Positions 16,398 through 26,043 of a stretch of DNA of 64,000 bases are shown here, piece by piece; within the stretch, counting starts at the first letter, position 1, and every line of letters starts with the position of its first letter. The DNA lies in the NCBI RefSeq assembly GCF_014655715.1, contig NZ_BNBM01000001.1, positions 62,001-126,000 of the forward strand, given 5' to 3'. Under the pieces are notes generated by a model. That model ran no database searches. It worked only from the letters and a program-made list of their open reading frames with translations, and had not been told where the DNA came from. Origin of the DNA: Streptomyces lanatus. GTDB taxonomy: Bacteria; Actinomycetota; Actinomycetes; Streptomycetales; Streptomycetaceae. The position numbers were made by a program, and so were the translations under genes.

Positions 16398-18322
16398 TCG
16401 GCTTTCTCCTTGACTGGCGCGACGATACGACGCACCTGGCCGCCGTCGGCTTCCTTGAGCGCCAGGCTCGCGCTGATCCGCCCGGCGACCTCCACCGGCG
16501 TCAGCCCTATGTCCGCGAGCACCTCGCCCCGCTTGGCGTGCGCGAGGAACTGCTCCGGGATCCCGAACCGCCGCACCGGCACATCCACATCGGCGTCGCC
16601 CAGCGCCAGCGCCACGGCCGAGCCCACCCCCGACGAGCGGCTGTTGTCCTCGACGACGGCCACCAGCCGGTGCTGTGCGGCGAGGGGCGCGAGCGCCGGG
16701 TCGACGGGCTTCACCCACCGCGGGTCGACGACGGTGCAGTTGATGCCGCGGGCCTGGAGCAGCTCGGCCGCCTGGAGGCACACCGGGGCCATCACACCGA
16801 CGGCGACGAGCAGCACGTCCGGCTCACCGGCGTCGCGGTGCAGCACGTCCAGCCCGCCCACCCGGTCGACCGCCGGGATCGACGGCCCGACGGACTCCTT
16901 CGGGAACCGTACGAGTGTCGGCGCGTCGTCGCAGGCCACAGCCTCGCGCAGCTGTGCCCGCAGTTGGTCGGCGTCACGCGGCGCGGCGATCCGAAGACCG
17001 GGCACGACCTGGAGGATCGACATGTCCCACATGCCGTTGTGGGAGGCACCGTCGGCGCCCGTGACGCCGGCCCGGTCCAGTACGAACGTCACTCCGCAGC
17101 GGTGCAGCGCGACGTCCATCAGGAGCTGGTCGAAGGCACGGTTGAGGAAGGTGGCGTAGATGGCGACGACCGGGTGCAGCCCGCCCGTCGCGAGGCCCGC
17201 CGCCGACACGGCCGCGTGCTGCTCGGCGATCCCGACGTCCCAGACCCGGTCCGGGAACCGCTCGGCGAACTTGCCGAGCCCGACGGGGTGCAGCATGGCC
17301 GCCGTGATCGCGACGACGTCCTCCCGCTCCTCCCCGATCCGCACGATCTCCTCGCCGAACACCGACGTCCAGGACGGCCCACCCGAGGGGGCGAGCGGCT
17401 CGCAGGTCAGCGGGTCCATCACGCCGACGGTGTGGAAGTGGTCCTCCTCGTGGGCGAGGGCGGGTTCATAGCCGCGCCCCTTCTCCGTGAGGCAGTGGAT
17501 CAGCACCGGCCCGTGGAAGCGTTTCGCGCGCCTCAGCGCGGACTCGACGGCCCCGATGTCGTGCCCGTCGATGGGACCGACGTACTTCAGTCCCAGATCC
17601 TCGAACATGCCCTGCGGCGCGAAGGCGTCCTTGAACCCCTTCTTCGCGCCGTGCAGGGACTCGTAGATCGTGCCGCCGACGATCGGCGTCCGCAGGAGGA
17701 CGTCCTTGCCCCAGGCCAGGACCTTCTCGTAGCTGTCCGTCGTCCGCAGGGTCGCCAGGTGGTTGGCGAGGCCACCGATGGTCGGCGCGTACGACCGTTC
17801 GTTGTCGTTGACGACGATGATCAGCGGCCGGTCCTTGGCGGCCGCGATGTTGTTCAGCGCCTCCCAGGCCATGCCGCCGGTCAGCGCCCCGTCGCCGATC
17901 ACCGCGACGACGTGCCCCTTCTCCCCCTGCACCTGGCGGGCCTTGGCGAGCCCGTCGGCCCAGCCGAGCGCGGTCGAGGCGTGACTGTTCTCGACGATGT
18001 CGTGCTCGGACTCCTCGCGCGAGGGGTAGCCGGACAGGCCGCCCTTGCCGCGCAGCTTGGAGAAGTCCTGGCGCCCGGTCAGCAGCTTGTGCACATAGCT
18101 CTGATGGCCGGTGTCCCAGACGATGCGGTCGACCGGCGACTCGAAGACCCGGTGGAGCGCGATGGACAGTTCCACCACCCCCAGGTTGGGCCCGAGGTGT
18201 CCGCCGGTCCTGGCGACCGCGTGCACCAGGAACTCCCTGATCTCTTCGGACAGTTCGCGAAGATCCGTCTCGGACAGCGCCTTCAGGTCGCGTGGTCCCC
18301 GGATGCTCTCCAGAATCGTCAC
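16394..18322 (-). CDS. dxs: 1-deoxy-D-xylulose-5-phosphate synthase
   Basis: A 642-residue thiamine-diphosphate enzyme that condenses pyruvate and glyceraldehyde 3-phosphate, the entry step of the MEP pathway. The ThDP motif [16 protein letters not shown] is at about residues 143-158, with [13 protein letters not shown] upstream and [17 protein letters not shown] in the pyrimidine domain. Length is normal for Dxs. It sits 27 bp after ispG inside the hopanoid operon. Streptomyces often has a second, housekeeping dxs elsewhere, so this copy probably boosts precursor supply when hopanoids are made. Confidence 0.95.
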   Translation of the reverse strand: MTILESIRGPRDLKALSETDLRELSEEIREFLVHAVARTGGHLGPNLGVVELSIALHRVFESPVDRIVWDTGHQSYVHKLLTGRQDFSKLRGKGGLSGYPSREESEHDIVENSHASTALGWADGLAKARQVQGEKGHVVAVIGDGALTGGMAWEALNNIAAAKDRPLIIVVNDNERSYAPTIGGLANHLATLRTTDSYEKVLAWGKDVLLRTPIVGGTIYESLHGAKKGFKDAFAPQGMFEDLGLKYVGPIDGHDIGAVESALRRAKRFHGPVLIHCLTEKGRGYEPALAHEEDHFHTVGVMDPLTCEPLAPSGGPSWTSVFGEEIVRIGEEREDVVAITAAMLHPVGLGKFAERFPDRVWDVGIAEQHAAVSAAGLATGGLHPVVAIYATFLNRAFDQLLMDVALHRCGVTFVLDRAGVTGADGASHNGMWDMSILQVVPGLRIAAPRDADQLRAQLREAVACDDAPTLVRFPKESVGPSIPAVDRVGGLDVLHRDAGEPDVLLVAVGVMAPVCLQAAELLQARGINCTVVDPRWVKPVDPALAPLAAQHRLVAVVEDNSRSSGVGSAVALALGDADVDVPVRRFGIPEQFLAHAKRGEVLADIGLTPVEVAGRISASLALKEADGGQVRRIVAPVKEKAE

Positions 18323-18349
18323 GCTCGGGCCCCCTTCGGTCCGTGCTGT

Positions 18350-19507
18350 TCAACTCACGGTGACGGCCGGCTCCCCCGACGCGACGCCGTCCTGTTCCAT
18401 CTGTTCGGCGATCTTCATCGCCTCTTCGATCAGCGTCTCGACGATCTTGGACTCGGGGACGGTCTTGATGACCTCGCCCTTGACGAAGATCTGGCCCTTG
18501 CCGTTGCCGGAGGCGACGCCGAGGTCGGCCTCGCGGGCCTCGCCGGGGCCGTTGACCACACAGCCCATGACGGCCACCCGCAACGGCACTTCCATGCCTT
18601 CCAGGCCCGTCGTGACCTCGTCGGCCAGCTTGTAGACGTCGACCTGGGCCCGCCCGCACGACGGGCAGGAGACGATCTCCAGGCGCCGCTGCCTGAGGTT
18701 CAGGGACTCCAGGATCTGGATGCCGACCTTGACCTCCTCGGCGGGCGGAGCGCTCAGGGACACCCGGATGGTGTCGCCGACGCCCTGCGACAGCAGCGCT
18801 CCGAAGGCGACGGCCGACTTGATCGTGCCCTGGAAGGCTGGCCCGGCCTCCGTCACCCCGAGGTGCAGCGGATAGTCGCACTGCGCCGCGAGCTGCTTGT
18901 ACGCCTCGATCATGATCACCGGGTCGTTGTGCTTCACCGAGATCTTGATGTCCCGGAAGTCGTGCTCCTCGAACAGCGACGCCTCCCACAGCGCGCTCTC
19001 CACGAGGGCTTCCGGAGTGGCCTTGCCGTACTTCTGGAGCAGCCGCCGGTCCAGCGACCCGGCGTTGACGCCGATCCGGATCGGCGTCCCGTGGTCCTTC
19101 GCGGCCCGCGCGATCTCCTTGACCTTGTCGTCGAACTGCTTGATGTTGCCGGGATTGACGCGTACGGCCGCACAGCCGGCCTCGATCGCGGCGAACACGT
19201 ACTTGGGCTGGAAGTGGATGTCCGCGATCACCGGGATCTGCGACTTGCGGGCGATCGTCGCCAGAGCGTCGGCGTCGTCCTGCGTCGGACAGGCGACCCG
19301 CACGATCTGGCAGCCCGACGCCGTCAGCTCGGCGATCTGCTGCAAGGTGGCGCCGATGTCCGACGTACGGGTCGTCGTCATCGACTGCACCGACACCGGG
19401 GCACCGCCCCCGACCGCCACCGGGCCGACCTGGATCTGCCGCGACACACGTCGCTCGGCGACCGGCCGGACCGGTACCTCGGGGACGCCCAAGGAGATGG
19501 CGGTCAT
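18350..19507 (-). CDS. ispG: 4-hydroxy-3-methylbut-2-enyl diphosphate synthase IspG (GcpE)
   Basis: A 385-residue iron-sulfur enzyme of the MEP pathway that converts MEcPP to HMBPP. The cluster cysteines appear in [12 protein letters not shown] and [11 protein letters not shown]. The N-terminal TIM barrel starts with [18 protein letters not shown]. It is preceded closely by hpnH (4-bp gap) and followed by dxs. Like dxs, it is likely a pathway-dedicated paralogue; ispG elsewhere in the genome would show this. Confidence 0.95.
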   Translation of the reverse strand: MTAISLGVPEVPVRPVAERRVSRQIQVGPVAVGGGAPVSVQSMTTTRTSDIGATLQQIAELTASGCQIVRVACPTQDDADALATIARKSQIPVIADIHFQPKYVFAAIEAGCAAVRVNPGNIKQFDDKVKEIARAAKDHGTPIRIGVNAGSLDRRLLQKYGKATPEALVESALWEASLFEEHDFRDIKISVKHNDPVIMIEAYKQLAAQCDYPLHLGVTEAGPAFQGTIKSAVAFGALLSQGVGDTIRVSLSAPPAEEVKVGIQILESLNLRQRRLEIVSCPSCGRAQVDVYKLADEVTTGLEGMEVPLRVAVMGCVVNGPGEAREADLGVASGNGKGQIFVKGEVIKTVPESKIVETLIEEAMKIAEQMEQDGVASGEPAVTVS

Positions 19508-19511
19508 GGCG

Positions 19512-20534
19512 TCACTCCCGGTTTCCGGAGACCGTCTCGCGCATGGCGCGCAGCGACTCCTTCAGCGAGCCCATGGTGGCGAGTACGGCGGTGGGTTCGT
19601 AGCCGCAGTGCGCCATGCAGTTGGCGCAGCGCGGGTCCTTGCCGCGGCCGTACTTGTCCCAGTCGGTGTCCTCGATCAGCTCCCGGTACGTCGGGACGTA
19701 GCCGTCGCTCATCAGGTAGCAGGGGCGCTGCCAGCCGAACAGCGAGTAGTTCGGGATCGCCCAGGCGGTGCACGGGAAGTCGACCTTGCCCTCGAGGAAG
19801 TCGAGGAACAGCGGCGAGTGATTCAGCCGCCACTTCCTGCGGTTGCCGCCCGCGAAGGCCTTCTTGAACAGCTCGCGGGTCTGCTCGACGCCGAGGAAGT
19901 GCTCCTGGTCGGGAGCCTTCTCGTAGGCATAGGCGGGCGAGATCATCATCTCGTCGACCTTGAGGTCGTCGTTGAGGAAATTGAGCACCTCGACGATGGT
20001 CTGCGGGGTGTCGGTGTTGAAGAAGGTCGAGTTGGTGGTGACCCGGAAGCCGCGCCGCTTGGCCTCCTTGATCGCCTCCACCGCCTCGTCGAACACGCCC
20101 TCCTTGGCCACCGACTCGTCGTGGCGCTCGCGCAGGCCGTCGATGTGCACGGCGAAGGCGAAGTAGGGCGAGGGCGTGAACTTGTCCATCTTCTTGCGCA
20201 GCAGCATGGCGTTGGTGCACAGGAAGACGTACTTCCGCTTGGCCACCAGCTGGCGCACGATCTCGTCGATCTGCGGGTGCATCAGCGGCTCGCCGCCGGC
20301 GATGGACACCATGGGCGCACCGGATTCGAGCACCGCCCCCACGGCCTGGGCCACCGGCATGCGCTGCTTCAGTACTCCGGCCGGGTGCTGGATCTTGCCG
20401 CAGCCCTCGCACTTGAGGTTGCAGGCGAACAACGGCTCCAACTCGACGATCAGCGGGAACTTGTCACGCCTGCGGAGCTTCTGTTCGGCCAAGTAAGTAG
20501 CGACCTTGATGGACTGACGCAGCGGCATGGCCAT
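19512..20534 (-). CDS. hpnH: Adenosyl-hopene transferase HpnH (radical SAM)
   Basis: A 340-residue radical-SAM enzyme that adds a 5'-deoxyadenosyl group to diploptene, the first side-chain step of C35 hopanoids. The cluster motif is CNLKCEGC (CxxxCxxC, near residue 40), followed by [11 protein letters not shown]. The C-terminal half has [12 protein letters not shown], an auxiliary cysteine cluster usual in the HpnH group. I chose the ATG at 20534 ([12 protein letters not shown]) because AGGAGGTGAGCCAG precedes it; an in-frame start at 20573 is less likely. It lies 5 bp after hpnG. Confidence 0.95.
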   Translation of the reverse strand: MAMPLRQSIKVATYLAEQKLRRRDKFPLIVELEPLFACNLKCEGCGKIQHPAGVLKQRMPVAQAVGAVLESGAPMVSIAGGEPLMHPQIDEIVRQLVAKRKYVFLCTNAMLLRKKMDKFTPSPYFAFAVHIDGLRERHDESVAKEGVFDEAVEAIKEAKRRGFRVTTNSTFFNTDTPQTIVEVLNFLNDDLKVDEMMISPAYAYEKAPDQEHFLGVEQTRELFKKAFAGGNRRKWRLNHSPLFLDFLEGKVDFPCTAWAIPNYSLFGWQRPCYLMSDGYVPTYRELIEDTDWDKYGRGKDPRCANCMAHCGYEPTAVLATMGSLKESLRAMRETVSGNRE

Positions 20535-20539
20535 CTGGC

Positions 20540-21181
20540 TCACCTCCTGGGGAGCAGCAAAGAACGGTGCCATTCATAGAATGCGGGTAGAACGGAACGA
20601 AGAACGCGGAAAGCTGATATTCCACCGCGCAACGTGCCGATCCGGACGAGTTCATGTTCTGGAGCGTCCACGACCACCCGGACGGCCGCAACCGGGCGCT
20701 CGCCCGTGCGGACGGCGCTCAGAAGCGTGACCGCCGACTCCATGTCGACCGCGATTGCGCCGGTCGCGAGCAGATCGGACCGTTCCTGACCACGGACGAC
20801 ATGATCGGAGCCGGTGAGCGGTCCGGTGTGGACGGTGCGGCCCGGGATGGTCCGCACGAGTTCTTTGACGAGTAGGTCGGTCCCCACGCACGGAACGGTT
20901 CCCGCCGGATCCCGGGTCTCCTCGGCGACCACCAGATCGCCGGGGTGCATCCCGGGGGCGAGCCCCGCGCAGAAGCCGGTGGCGAGGACGGCGGCCCCGC
21001 TGAGGGCGGGATCGGCCAGGACACGGGTGACGGAGCGTTCCGCCGCCCGGGGTCCCATGCCCGTACGGAGCACCGTGACCGGCCCGCCGGCTCCACCGCG
21101 CTCGCCGGCGCGCAGGGCGAACTGCTCGATGCCGAGCGCGCAGGCGATCAGCAGCGGGGCCGGGGCGGGCTGTGGGCTCAT
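20540..21181 (-). CDS. hpnG: Adenosylhopane nucleosidase/phosphorylase HpnG
   Basis: A 213-residue protein of the purine-nucleoside-phosphorylase superfamily. HpnG removes adenine from adenosylhopane to give ribosylhopane. Visible features are TVLRTGMGPRAAER, TGFCAGLAPGMHPGDLVVAEE and the nucleoside-binding AIAVDMESA block near residue 150. The ATG at 21181 overlaps the shc stop (TGATG), so it is coupled to shc, and hpnH follows after 5 bp. This order is standard for actinobacterial hopanoid operons. Confidence 0.92.
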   Translation of the reverse strand: MSPQPAPAPLLIACALGIEQFALRAGERGGAGGPVTVLRTGMGPRAAERSVTRVLADPALSGAAVLATGFCAGLAPGMHPGDLVVAEETRDPAGTVPCVGTDLLVKELVRTIPGRTVHTGPLTGSDHVVRGQERSDLLATGAIAVDMESAVTLLSAVRTGERPVAAVRVVVDAPEHELVRIGTLRGGISAFRVLRSVLPAFYEWHRSLLLPRR

Positions 21182-23196
21182 CAGCTCCCCTTGGCCTCGG
21201 CGAGAGCCGCCCCGGCCTTGTCGGCGAAGGGCTCTCCGTGGACGTACCGGCCGAGCGCGGTCAGCGGGAAGACCTGCCGGTAGAGGTGGTAGTTGATGGA
21301 GAAGTCCCAGGGGAATCCGGTGCCGGTGAAGTACGGCTCGTCCCAGGAGCCGTCCTCGCGCTGGGTGGCGGCGAGCCACTCGATGCCGCGCTCGGCGGCC
21401 TTGGAGTCCCGCTCCCCCGCCGCGAGCAGCGCCATCAGCGCCCACGCGGTCTGCGAGGCGGTCGAGGCGCCCTTGCCGCTCCACTCCTTGACGTATTTGT
21501 AGGAGCGCAGGTCCTCGCCCCAGCCGCCGTCGTCGTTCTGGACGGACTCCAGCCAGGTGACGGCGCGCCGGATCGCGGGGTGCGAGCCCGGGATGCCGGC
21601 GGCCACCAGGGCGGGTACGACGGATCCGGTGCCGTAGACGTAGTTCACGCCCCAGCGCCCGAACCAGGAGCCGTCCGGTTCCTGCTCGGCGAGCAGCCAG
21701 CGGATGCCGCGCCGGGTGCGCGGGTCGTGGGCGAGGCCCTCGACCGCGAGCATCTCGACCACGTGCGCGGTGACGTCCGCCGAGGGCGGGTCGATGACCT
21801 CGCCGAAGTCGCAGAACGGCAGCCGGTTGGGGAAGGGGCTGGTGTTGTCGACGTCGAAGGCGCCCCACGCGCCGTTGCGCGACTGCATCCCGAGATTCCA
21901 GCGCACCCCGCGGCCGATCGCCTTCTCCACGCGCTCCGGATCATGGTGCCGGACCCGGCGCAGCGCGAGGACCACCTCGGCGGTGTCGTCGATGTCGGGG
22001 TAGTTGTCGTTGTGGAACTCGAACGCCCAGCCCCCCGGCGGCAGTTCGGGCCGCTTGACCGCCCAGTCGCCGGGCCGGACGATCTCCTCGCCCAGCATCC
22101 AGTCGGCTGCCTTGACGAGCTGCGGATGGTCGGCGGGTACGCCCGCGTCCACCAGCGCGATGGTGGCGAGGCAGGTGTCCCAGACCGGCGACTGGCAGGC
22201 CTCGATCATCCGGGCCCCGTCCTCGCGCCACACGGCGAAGCGGTCAAGGGACGCCAGCCCCTCGCGCATCACGGGGTGTTCGAGGTCGTAGCCGAGCAGT
22301 CGCAGCGCGATGATCGAGTACACCGCCGGCGGCTGGATACCGCCCCAGCAGCCGTCGTTCTCCTGCCGCTCGATGATCCAGCGGGCGGCGCTGTTCATGG
22401 CGGCTCTGCGCAGCCTGCGCGGGGCGACCTTGCGCAGTTGGTGCAGGGCTTTATCGAGCCGCTGGAAGGCGCCGTCCCAACTGGCCACCGGGGCAAGGGG
22501 CTTGAGCGGATTCGGGTCGGCCGGGTCGGTGTGCAGTTCGTCCAGCGGGAAGGGCGCGGGCCGTACCGGGCGCTTCGCGGAGACGATCGTCAGGGGGACT
22601 ATCGTCTGCCGGGCCCAGCACCCGAAGTCGTAGATGTTGAGCGGGAACCACTTGGGGAAGTAGATGAGTTCCGGCGGGAGTTCGGGCAGGTCCTCCCACT
22701 TCCACCAGCCGAACAGGGCCAGCCAGATCCGGGTGAAGACCCGGGAGGCGGCGATGCCGCCCTGCTCACGGATCCAGGCGGAGGCCCGCGCCATGTGCGG
22801 GGCGTCCGGCGCGTCACCGGCCAGGCGCAGGGCGACGTACGCCTCGATGGTCGCGGAGAGTTCGCCGGGGGCGCCGTAGAAGGTGCCCCAGGTGCCGTCC
22901 TCGCGCTGCTCCCCGCGGATGAAGAGCGCGGCGGCCCGGGTGGTCTTCTCGTCGCGGATGCCCAGGAACTGACGGAGCAGCAGGTCCTCGGCGTCCATGG
23001 TGACGTTCGTCTCGAGGTCGCCCTTCCACCAGCCCTGGGCGTCCTGCTTCGCCAGCAGGAAATCGGTGGCACGCCGTACCGCGTGTTCGGCGACCTCGTG
23101 CACCCCGGCCGCCACGGGAGTCTCGCTGTCGGTGTCGCTGGCCGCGGCTGCCCGGGGCGCCGGCGCCCCGGTGCTTCCGTCGGTCGTCGCTGTCAT
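21181..23196 (-). CDS. shc: Squalene-hopene cyclase
   Basis: A 671-residue squalene-hopene cyclase that folds squalene into hopene and hopanol at the membrane. The catalytic acid motif DxDD is D401-D404 (DIDDTAEVVL). Several QW motifs are visible, for example QENDGCWGG, QSRNGAWGAF, QEPDGSWFGRWG, QNDDGGWGE and QREDGSWDE. The N-terminal ~25 residues are low-complexity. GAAGGGGAAGCC precedes the ATG. A 143-bp gap separates it from the upstream polyprenyl synthase gene, the largest in the operon, so an internal promoter is possible. Confidence 0.97.
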   Translation of the reverse strand: MTATTDGSTGAPAPRAAAASDTDSETPVAAGVHEVAEHAVRRATDFLLAKQDAQGWWKGDLETNVTMDAEDLLLRQFLGIRDEKTTRAAALFIRGEQREDGTWGTFYGAPGELSATIEAYVALRLAGDAPDAPHMARASAWIREQGGIAASRVFTRIWLALFGWWKWEDLPELPPELIYFPKWFPLNIYDFGCWARQTIVPLTIVSAKRPVRPAPFPLDELHTDPADPNPLKPLAPVASWDGAFQRLDKALHQLRKVAPRRLRRAAMNSAARWIIERQENDGCWGGIQPPAVYSIIALRLLGYDLEHPVMREGLASLDRFAVWREDGARMIEACQSPVWDTCLATIALVDAGVPADHPQLVKAADWMLGEEIVRPGDWAVKRPELPPGGWAFEFHNDNYPDIDDTAEVVLALRRVRHHDPERVEKAIGRGVRWNLGMQSRNGAWGAFDVDNTSPFPNRLPFCDFGEVIDPPSADVTAHVVEMLAVEGLAHDPRTRRGIRWLLAEQEPDGSWFGRWGVNYVYGTGSVVPALVAAGIPGSHPAIRRAVTWLESVQNDDGGWGEDLRSYKYVKEWSGKGASTASQTAWALMALLAAGERDSKAAERGIEWLAATQREDGSWDEPYFTGTGFPWDFSINYHLYRQVFPLTALGRYVHGEPFADKAGAALAEAKGS

Positions 23197-23339
23197 GGCT
23201 TCCCCTTCGTGCAGTGCTCCTGGTAGTGCGTCTGCTGTGGGTCCGCCGTCGGCCGGTGCGCTTCTTCCAGCGACACCGGCCGGCGACTACGCGAGGGCTA
23301 TTCGACCGATACTGATCATCTCTTTTCGCCCGCTGGTGA
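23197..23339. other. Gap before shc with a 12-bp direct repeat
   Basis: TGATCATCTCTT occurs at 23313-23324 and again at 23337-23348, where it overlaps the stop codon of the polyprenyl synthase gene. On the coding strand this duplicates the gene's last bases just downstream. I see no terminator; an internal promoter for shc is possible but not evident. Confidence 0.6.
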
Positions 23340-24476
23340 TCATCTCTTCCGTACGACGACGAAGTCGGCGAGCGCCGTGAACCGCGCCCGCACCTGCTCG
23401 GGCATGTCGACGGCGTCGAGGGCCTCGACGGCGATGGTGTGCTGTCGGCGCGCCTCCGCGGCGGTCCACTCACGGCCGCCCGCCTCCTCGATGAGGGCGG
23501 CGCGGGCGGCGAACTCCTCCTCGGAGAAGTTCTCGAAGTCGCTGCTCTTGGCGTCGGCGGCGAGGATCTCGCCGAGCCGCTCGGAGGCGGGGCCGCCCGC
23601 CGCGAGCGCGGCCACGACCGGCAGGGACTTCTTGCGCTGGCGCAGATCGCTCCAGGTCTGCTTGCCGGTGGCTTCCGGGTCGCCCCAGATGCCGAGCAGG
23701 TCGTCGATGGCCTGGAAGGCGAGGCCCAGGTGGTAGCCGTACTTCTCCAGGGTGTCGGCGGTACGGTCGTCCGCGCCGCCGAGCACCGCGCCGATGGAGC
23801 TGGCGCAGGCCAGCAGGGCGCCGGTCTTGTTGCCCTCCATCTCCAGGCACTCCTCGACGCCGACGCGGTCGCGGTGCTCGAAGGAGATGTCCTGCGCCTG
23901 ACCGTCGATGAGGGCGCGGGTGGCGGTGGTCAGCCGGCGGGTGGCGCGGCCCGCCTCCACCGTACCGAGCTCCAGCAGCACCTCGTTGGCCAGCGCGAAC
24001 ATGGCGTCGCCGACGAGGATGGCCTGGGCCGGGCCGTGCACCTTCCAGACGGTGTCGCGGTGACGGCGCTGCTCGTCGCCGTCCATCAGGTCGTCGTGCA
24101 GCAGGGAGAAGTTGTGGACCAGCTCGACGGCGACCGCACCGGGGATGCCGACCTCGGGCGCGGCTCCGGTGATCTCGGCGGAGAGGACCGCGAGGGCGGG
24201 GCGTACGGCCTTGCCGCCGTCGCCGGCCGTGGGGTTGCCGTCGGCGTCGATCCAGCCGAAGTGGTAGGCGGAAACGGTGTCCATGGGAGGGGCCAGGCGG
24301 TCGACGGCCGCCCGCAGTACCGGTGTCGTCAGGGTCCTACCGCGCTCCAGGAGCGCGGTGACGTCCACCGCGGTCTCTCGAGCGGCCTTCGAGGCCGGGG
24401 GCACAGTGGGCACGTTCTCTCCTCTTGTTGCGGTACCGGGGGTGCGGGAGCCTGCCGCCGTGCGCTCGTTCAGCAT
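23340..24476 (-). CDS. Polyprenyl (farnesyl-type) diphosphate synthase
   Basis: A 378-residue trans-isoprenyl diphosphate synthase. The first Asp-rich motif is LLHDDLMDGD, the second QAIDDLLGIWGD. Lysine/arginine blocks GGKAVRPAL and KKSLPVV match the family. In this operon it should make farnesyl diphosphate for squalene synthesis by HpnCDE. The ATG at 24476 overlaps the hpnE stop (TGATG) and is preceded by AGGAGG; the longer frame upstream overlaps hpnE and is rejected. The N-terminal 35 residues look disordered. Confidence 0.93.
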   Translation of the reverse strand: MLNERTAAGSRTPGTATRGENVPTVPPASKAARETAVDVTALLERGRTLTTPVLRAAVDRLAPPMDTVSAYHFGWIDADGNPTAGDGGKAVRPALAVLSAEITGAAPEVGIPGAVAVELVHNFSLLHDDLMDGDEQRRHRDTVWKVHGPAQAILVGDAMFALANEVLLELGTVEAGRATRRLTTATRALIDGQAQDISFEHRDRVGVEECLEMEGNKTGALLACASSIGAVLGGADDRTADTLEKYGYHLGLAFQAIDDLLGIWGDPEATGKQTWSDLRQRKKSLPVVAALAAGGPASERLGEILAADAKSSDFENFSEEEFAARAALIEEAGGREWTAAEARRQHTIAVEALDAVDMPEQVRARFTALADFVVVRKR

Positions 24477-25903
24477 CACGCCGCCTCCTCGACGCTGAAG
24501 AGGTGGCTGGGGCGGGGCCGGCCCAGGGCGCTCAGCGCGGCGCCGGCCGCACTCACGCCACTGCGGACCGCACTCTCCATGGTCGCGGGCCACCCTGTGG
24601 CGGTCCACGCTCCGGCCAGGTAGAGGCCGGATGCCTTGGTACGGGCGCCGGGCCGCAGCCGCCCGACGCCTGGGGTGGGAGCGAATGTCGCCGTGCGCTC
24701 CCTGGTCACGAAGAAATCCTTGACGTGCGCGCCCCGCGCGCCGGGCAACAGCCGTTCCAGCTCGGGCAGATACCGCTCACGCAGGGCGGCGACGGGTTCG
24801 TCGATCTCGTCCTGCGCGGCCGACTGGGACAGAGCGAGGTACTGGCCGTCCCGGAGCCCGGAGGCCTCGGTGCGGTCGAACACCCACTGCACGGGGGTGC
24901 CGAGGGCCGTGAGGAACGGTGTGCTCAGCACCTTGCGGTCGTAGACGACATGGACGTTCAGGATCGGCGCCGTGCCGATCTCCAGGAGCTTTTCGGGGGC
25001 GTCGAGTGCGCCGTCGGGCAGCAGGTCGTACGCCTCGCGCTGGGCCACGGCGAGCACGACCGCGTCCGCGTGCAGCGTCTCACCGGGAACCTCGACGCTC
25101 CAACGTCCGTTCTCGTCAGAGGAGATGGAGGTGACGCGTGTACGGACCTCGGTACGGACGCCCGCGGTGTCGAGCGCCTTGCGGGCCAGCCGGTCATGCA
25201 GTTCACCCAGCGGGACGTGCGCCCATCCGATGTCGGCGGCGCCCGGGTCGGACAGCAGACCGGTCTTGAACACCATCGCGGCGAGCCCCAGCGAGGCGTC
25301 GCCCGCGACCGCGTTGAGGGTGGCGACCCCGACCAGGTCCCACAGGGCCTCGACGGCACGCGCCGACTGACCGTGCGCGGTCAGCCAGCTGCCGAAGTCC
25401 TGGGTGTCCAGGGTCGGATCGGCGAGGTCGAGCCCCTTGAGCGCGAGCGCGGCACGGCCGACCTTGGCGCGTTCGGCGAGGGAGAGATGCGGATAGGTCG
25501 CCAGGCTCCGGCCCAGGTGCAGGGGTACGGGCAGGGCGTCGCGCCGCAGTCTGCCGAGCCGTCGGCCCTCGGGCTTGTCGAGGTCGAGCACGGGCACGTC
25601 GAGACGATCCTGGAGCGGAGCCAGCGCCGTCCCCTCGATCCGGTCGAGGAACCAGCGGTAGGCGGTGCAGCAGCGCAGATAGACGTGCTGTCCGTTGTCG
25701 ACGGTCAGATCGCCGCGCTGGAAGGAGAAGGCCAGGCCACCCAGCCTCGGCCTGCCCTCGATCAGGGTGACCCGGACGCCCGCGTCGGCGAGCGCGAGTG
25801 CGGAGGTGATGCCGGCGAGCCCGCCGCCGATCACGACGGCGTCCCGCCCCGAGTGTCCCGGGATGTCCGCGAGCGACCCCTCCGGCCGTGTGCCCTCGGT
25901 CAT
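24476..25903 (-). CDS. hpnE: Hydroxysqualene dehydroxylase HpnE (FAD-dependent)
   Basis: A 475-residue FAD-dependent amine-oxidase/desaturase-type protein. The N-terminal dinucleotide fold is VVIGGGLAGITSALALADAGVRVTLIE (residues about 23-49), and the C-terminal FAD block is GLYLAGAWTATGWPATMESAV. HpnE reduces hydroxysqualene from HpnC to squalene, completing the bacterial three-enzyme route. Its ATG overlaps the stop of the 47-residue gene by 4 bp, and its stop overlaps the polyprenyl synthase start. Confidence 0.95.
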   Translation of the reverse strand: MTEGTRPEGSLADIPGHSGRDAVVIGGGLAGITSALALADAGVRVTLIEGRPRLGGLAFSFQRGDLTVDNGQHVYLRCCTAYRWFLDRIEGTALAPLQDRLDVPVLDLDKPEGRRLGRLRRDALPVPLHLGRSLATYPHLSLAERAKVGRAALALKGLDLADPTLDTQDFGSWLTAHGQSARAVEALWDLVGVATLNAVAGDASLGLAAMVFKTGLLSDPGAADIGWAHVPLGELHDRLARKALDTAGVRTEVRTRVTSISSDENGRWSVEVPGETLHADAVVLAVAQREAYDLLPDGALDAPEKLLEIGTAPILNVHVVYDRKVLSTPFLTALGTPVQWVFDRTEASGLRDGQYLALSQSAAQDEIDEPVAALRERYLPELERLLPGARGAHVKDFFVTRERTATFAPTPGVGRLRPGARTKASGLYLAGAWTATGWPATMESAVRSGVSAAGAALSALGRPRPSHLFSVEEAA

Positions 25904-26043
25904 CGTGCACCCTCCCCTGCGCGGCCGCCGCGCCGATGGTTCAACGGTCCACGGCCGGTCGTCTCAGTCAGGGACGCCGCATGGGAGCGGAGGGTTGCCT
26001 GCCGCTTTTCGCCGGTGGCATCACCTTGGGCCGGAATGTCCAT
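25900..26043 (-). CDS. 47-residue protein between hpnD and hpnE (DUF6380-like)
   Basis: A short ORF, MDIPAQGDATGEKRQATLRS onward, ending GRAGEGAR. Its ATG overlaps the hpnD stop (TGATG) and its TGA overlaps the hpnE ATG (ATGA), so it is translationally coupled on both sides, which argues strongly that it is translated. It is basic and polar, with no membrane span. From memory it resembles the small Streptomyces family annotated DUF6380 found at this place in hopanoid operons. It might be a structural partner of HpnD/HpnE or simply a coupling ORF. Confidence 0.75.
   Translation of the reverse strand: MDIPAQGDATGEKRQATLRSHAASLTETTGRGPLNHRRGGRAGEGAR

Noticed and set aside
16538-19867. A 1109-codon open frame on the + strand across dxs, ispG and hpnH
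   Set aside because: It spans three well-supported genes on the other strand, has no start signal and no domain resemblance.
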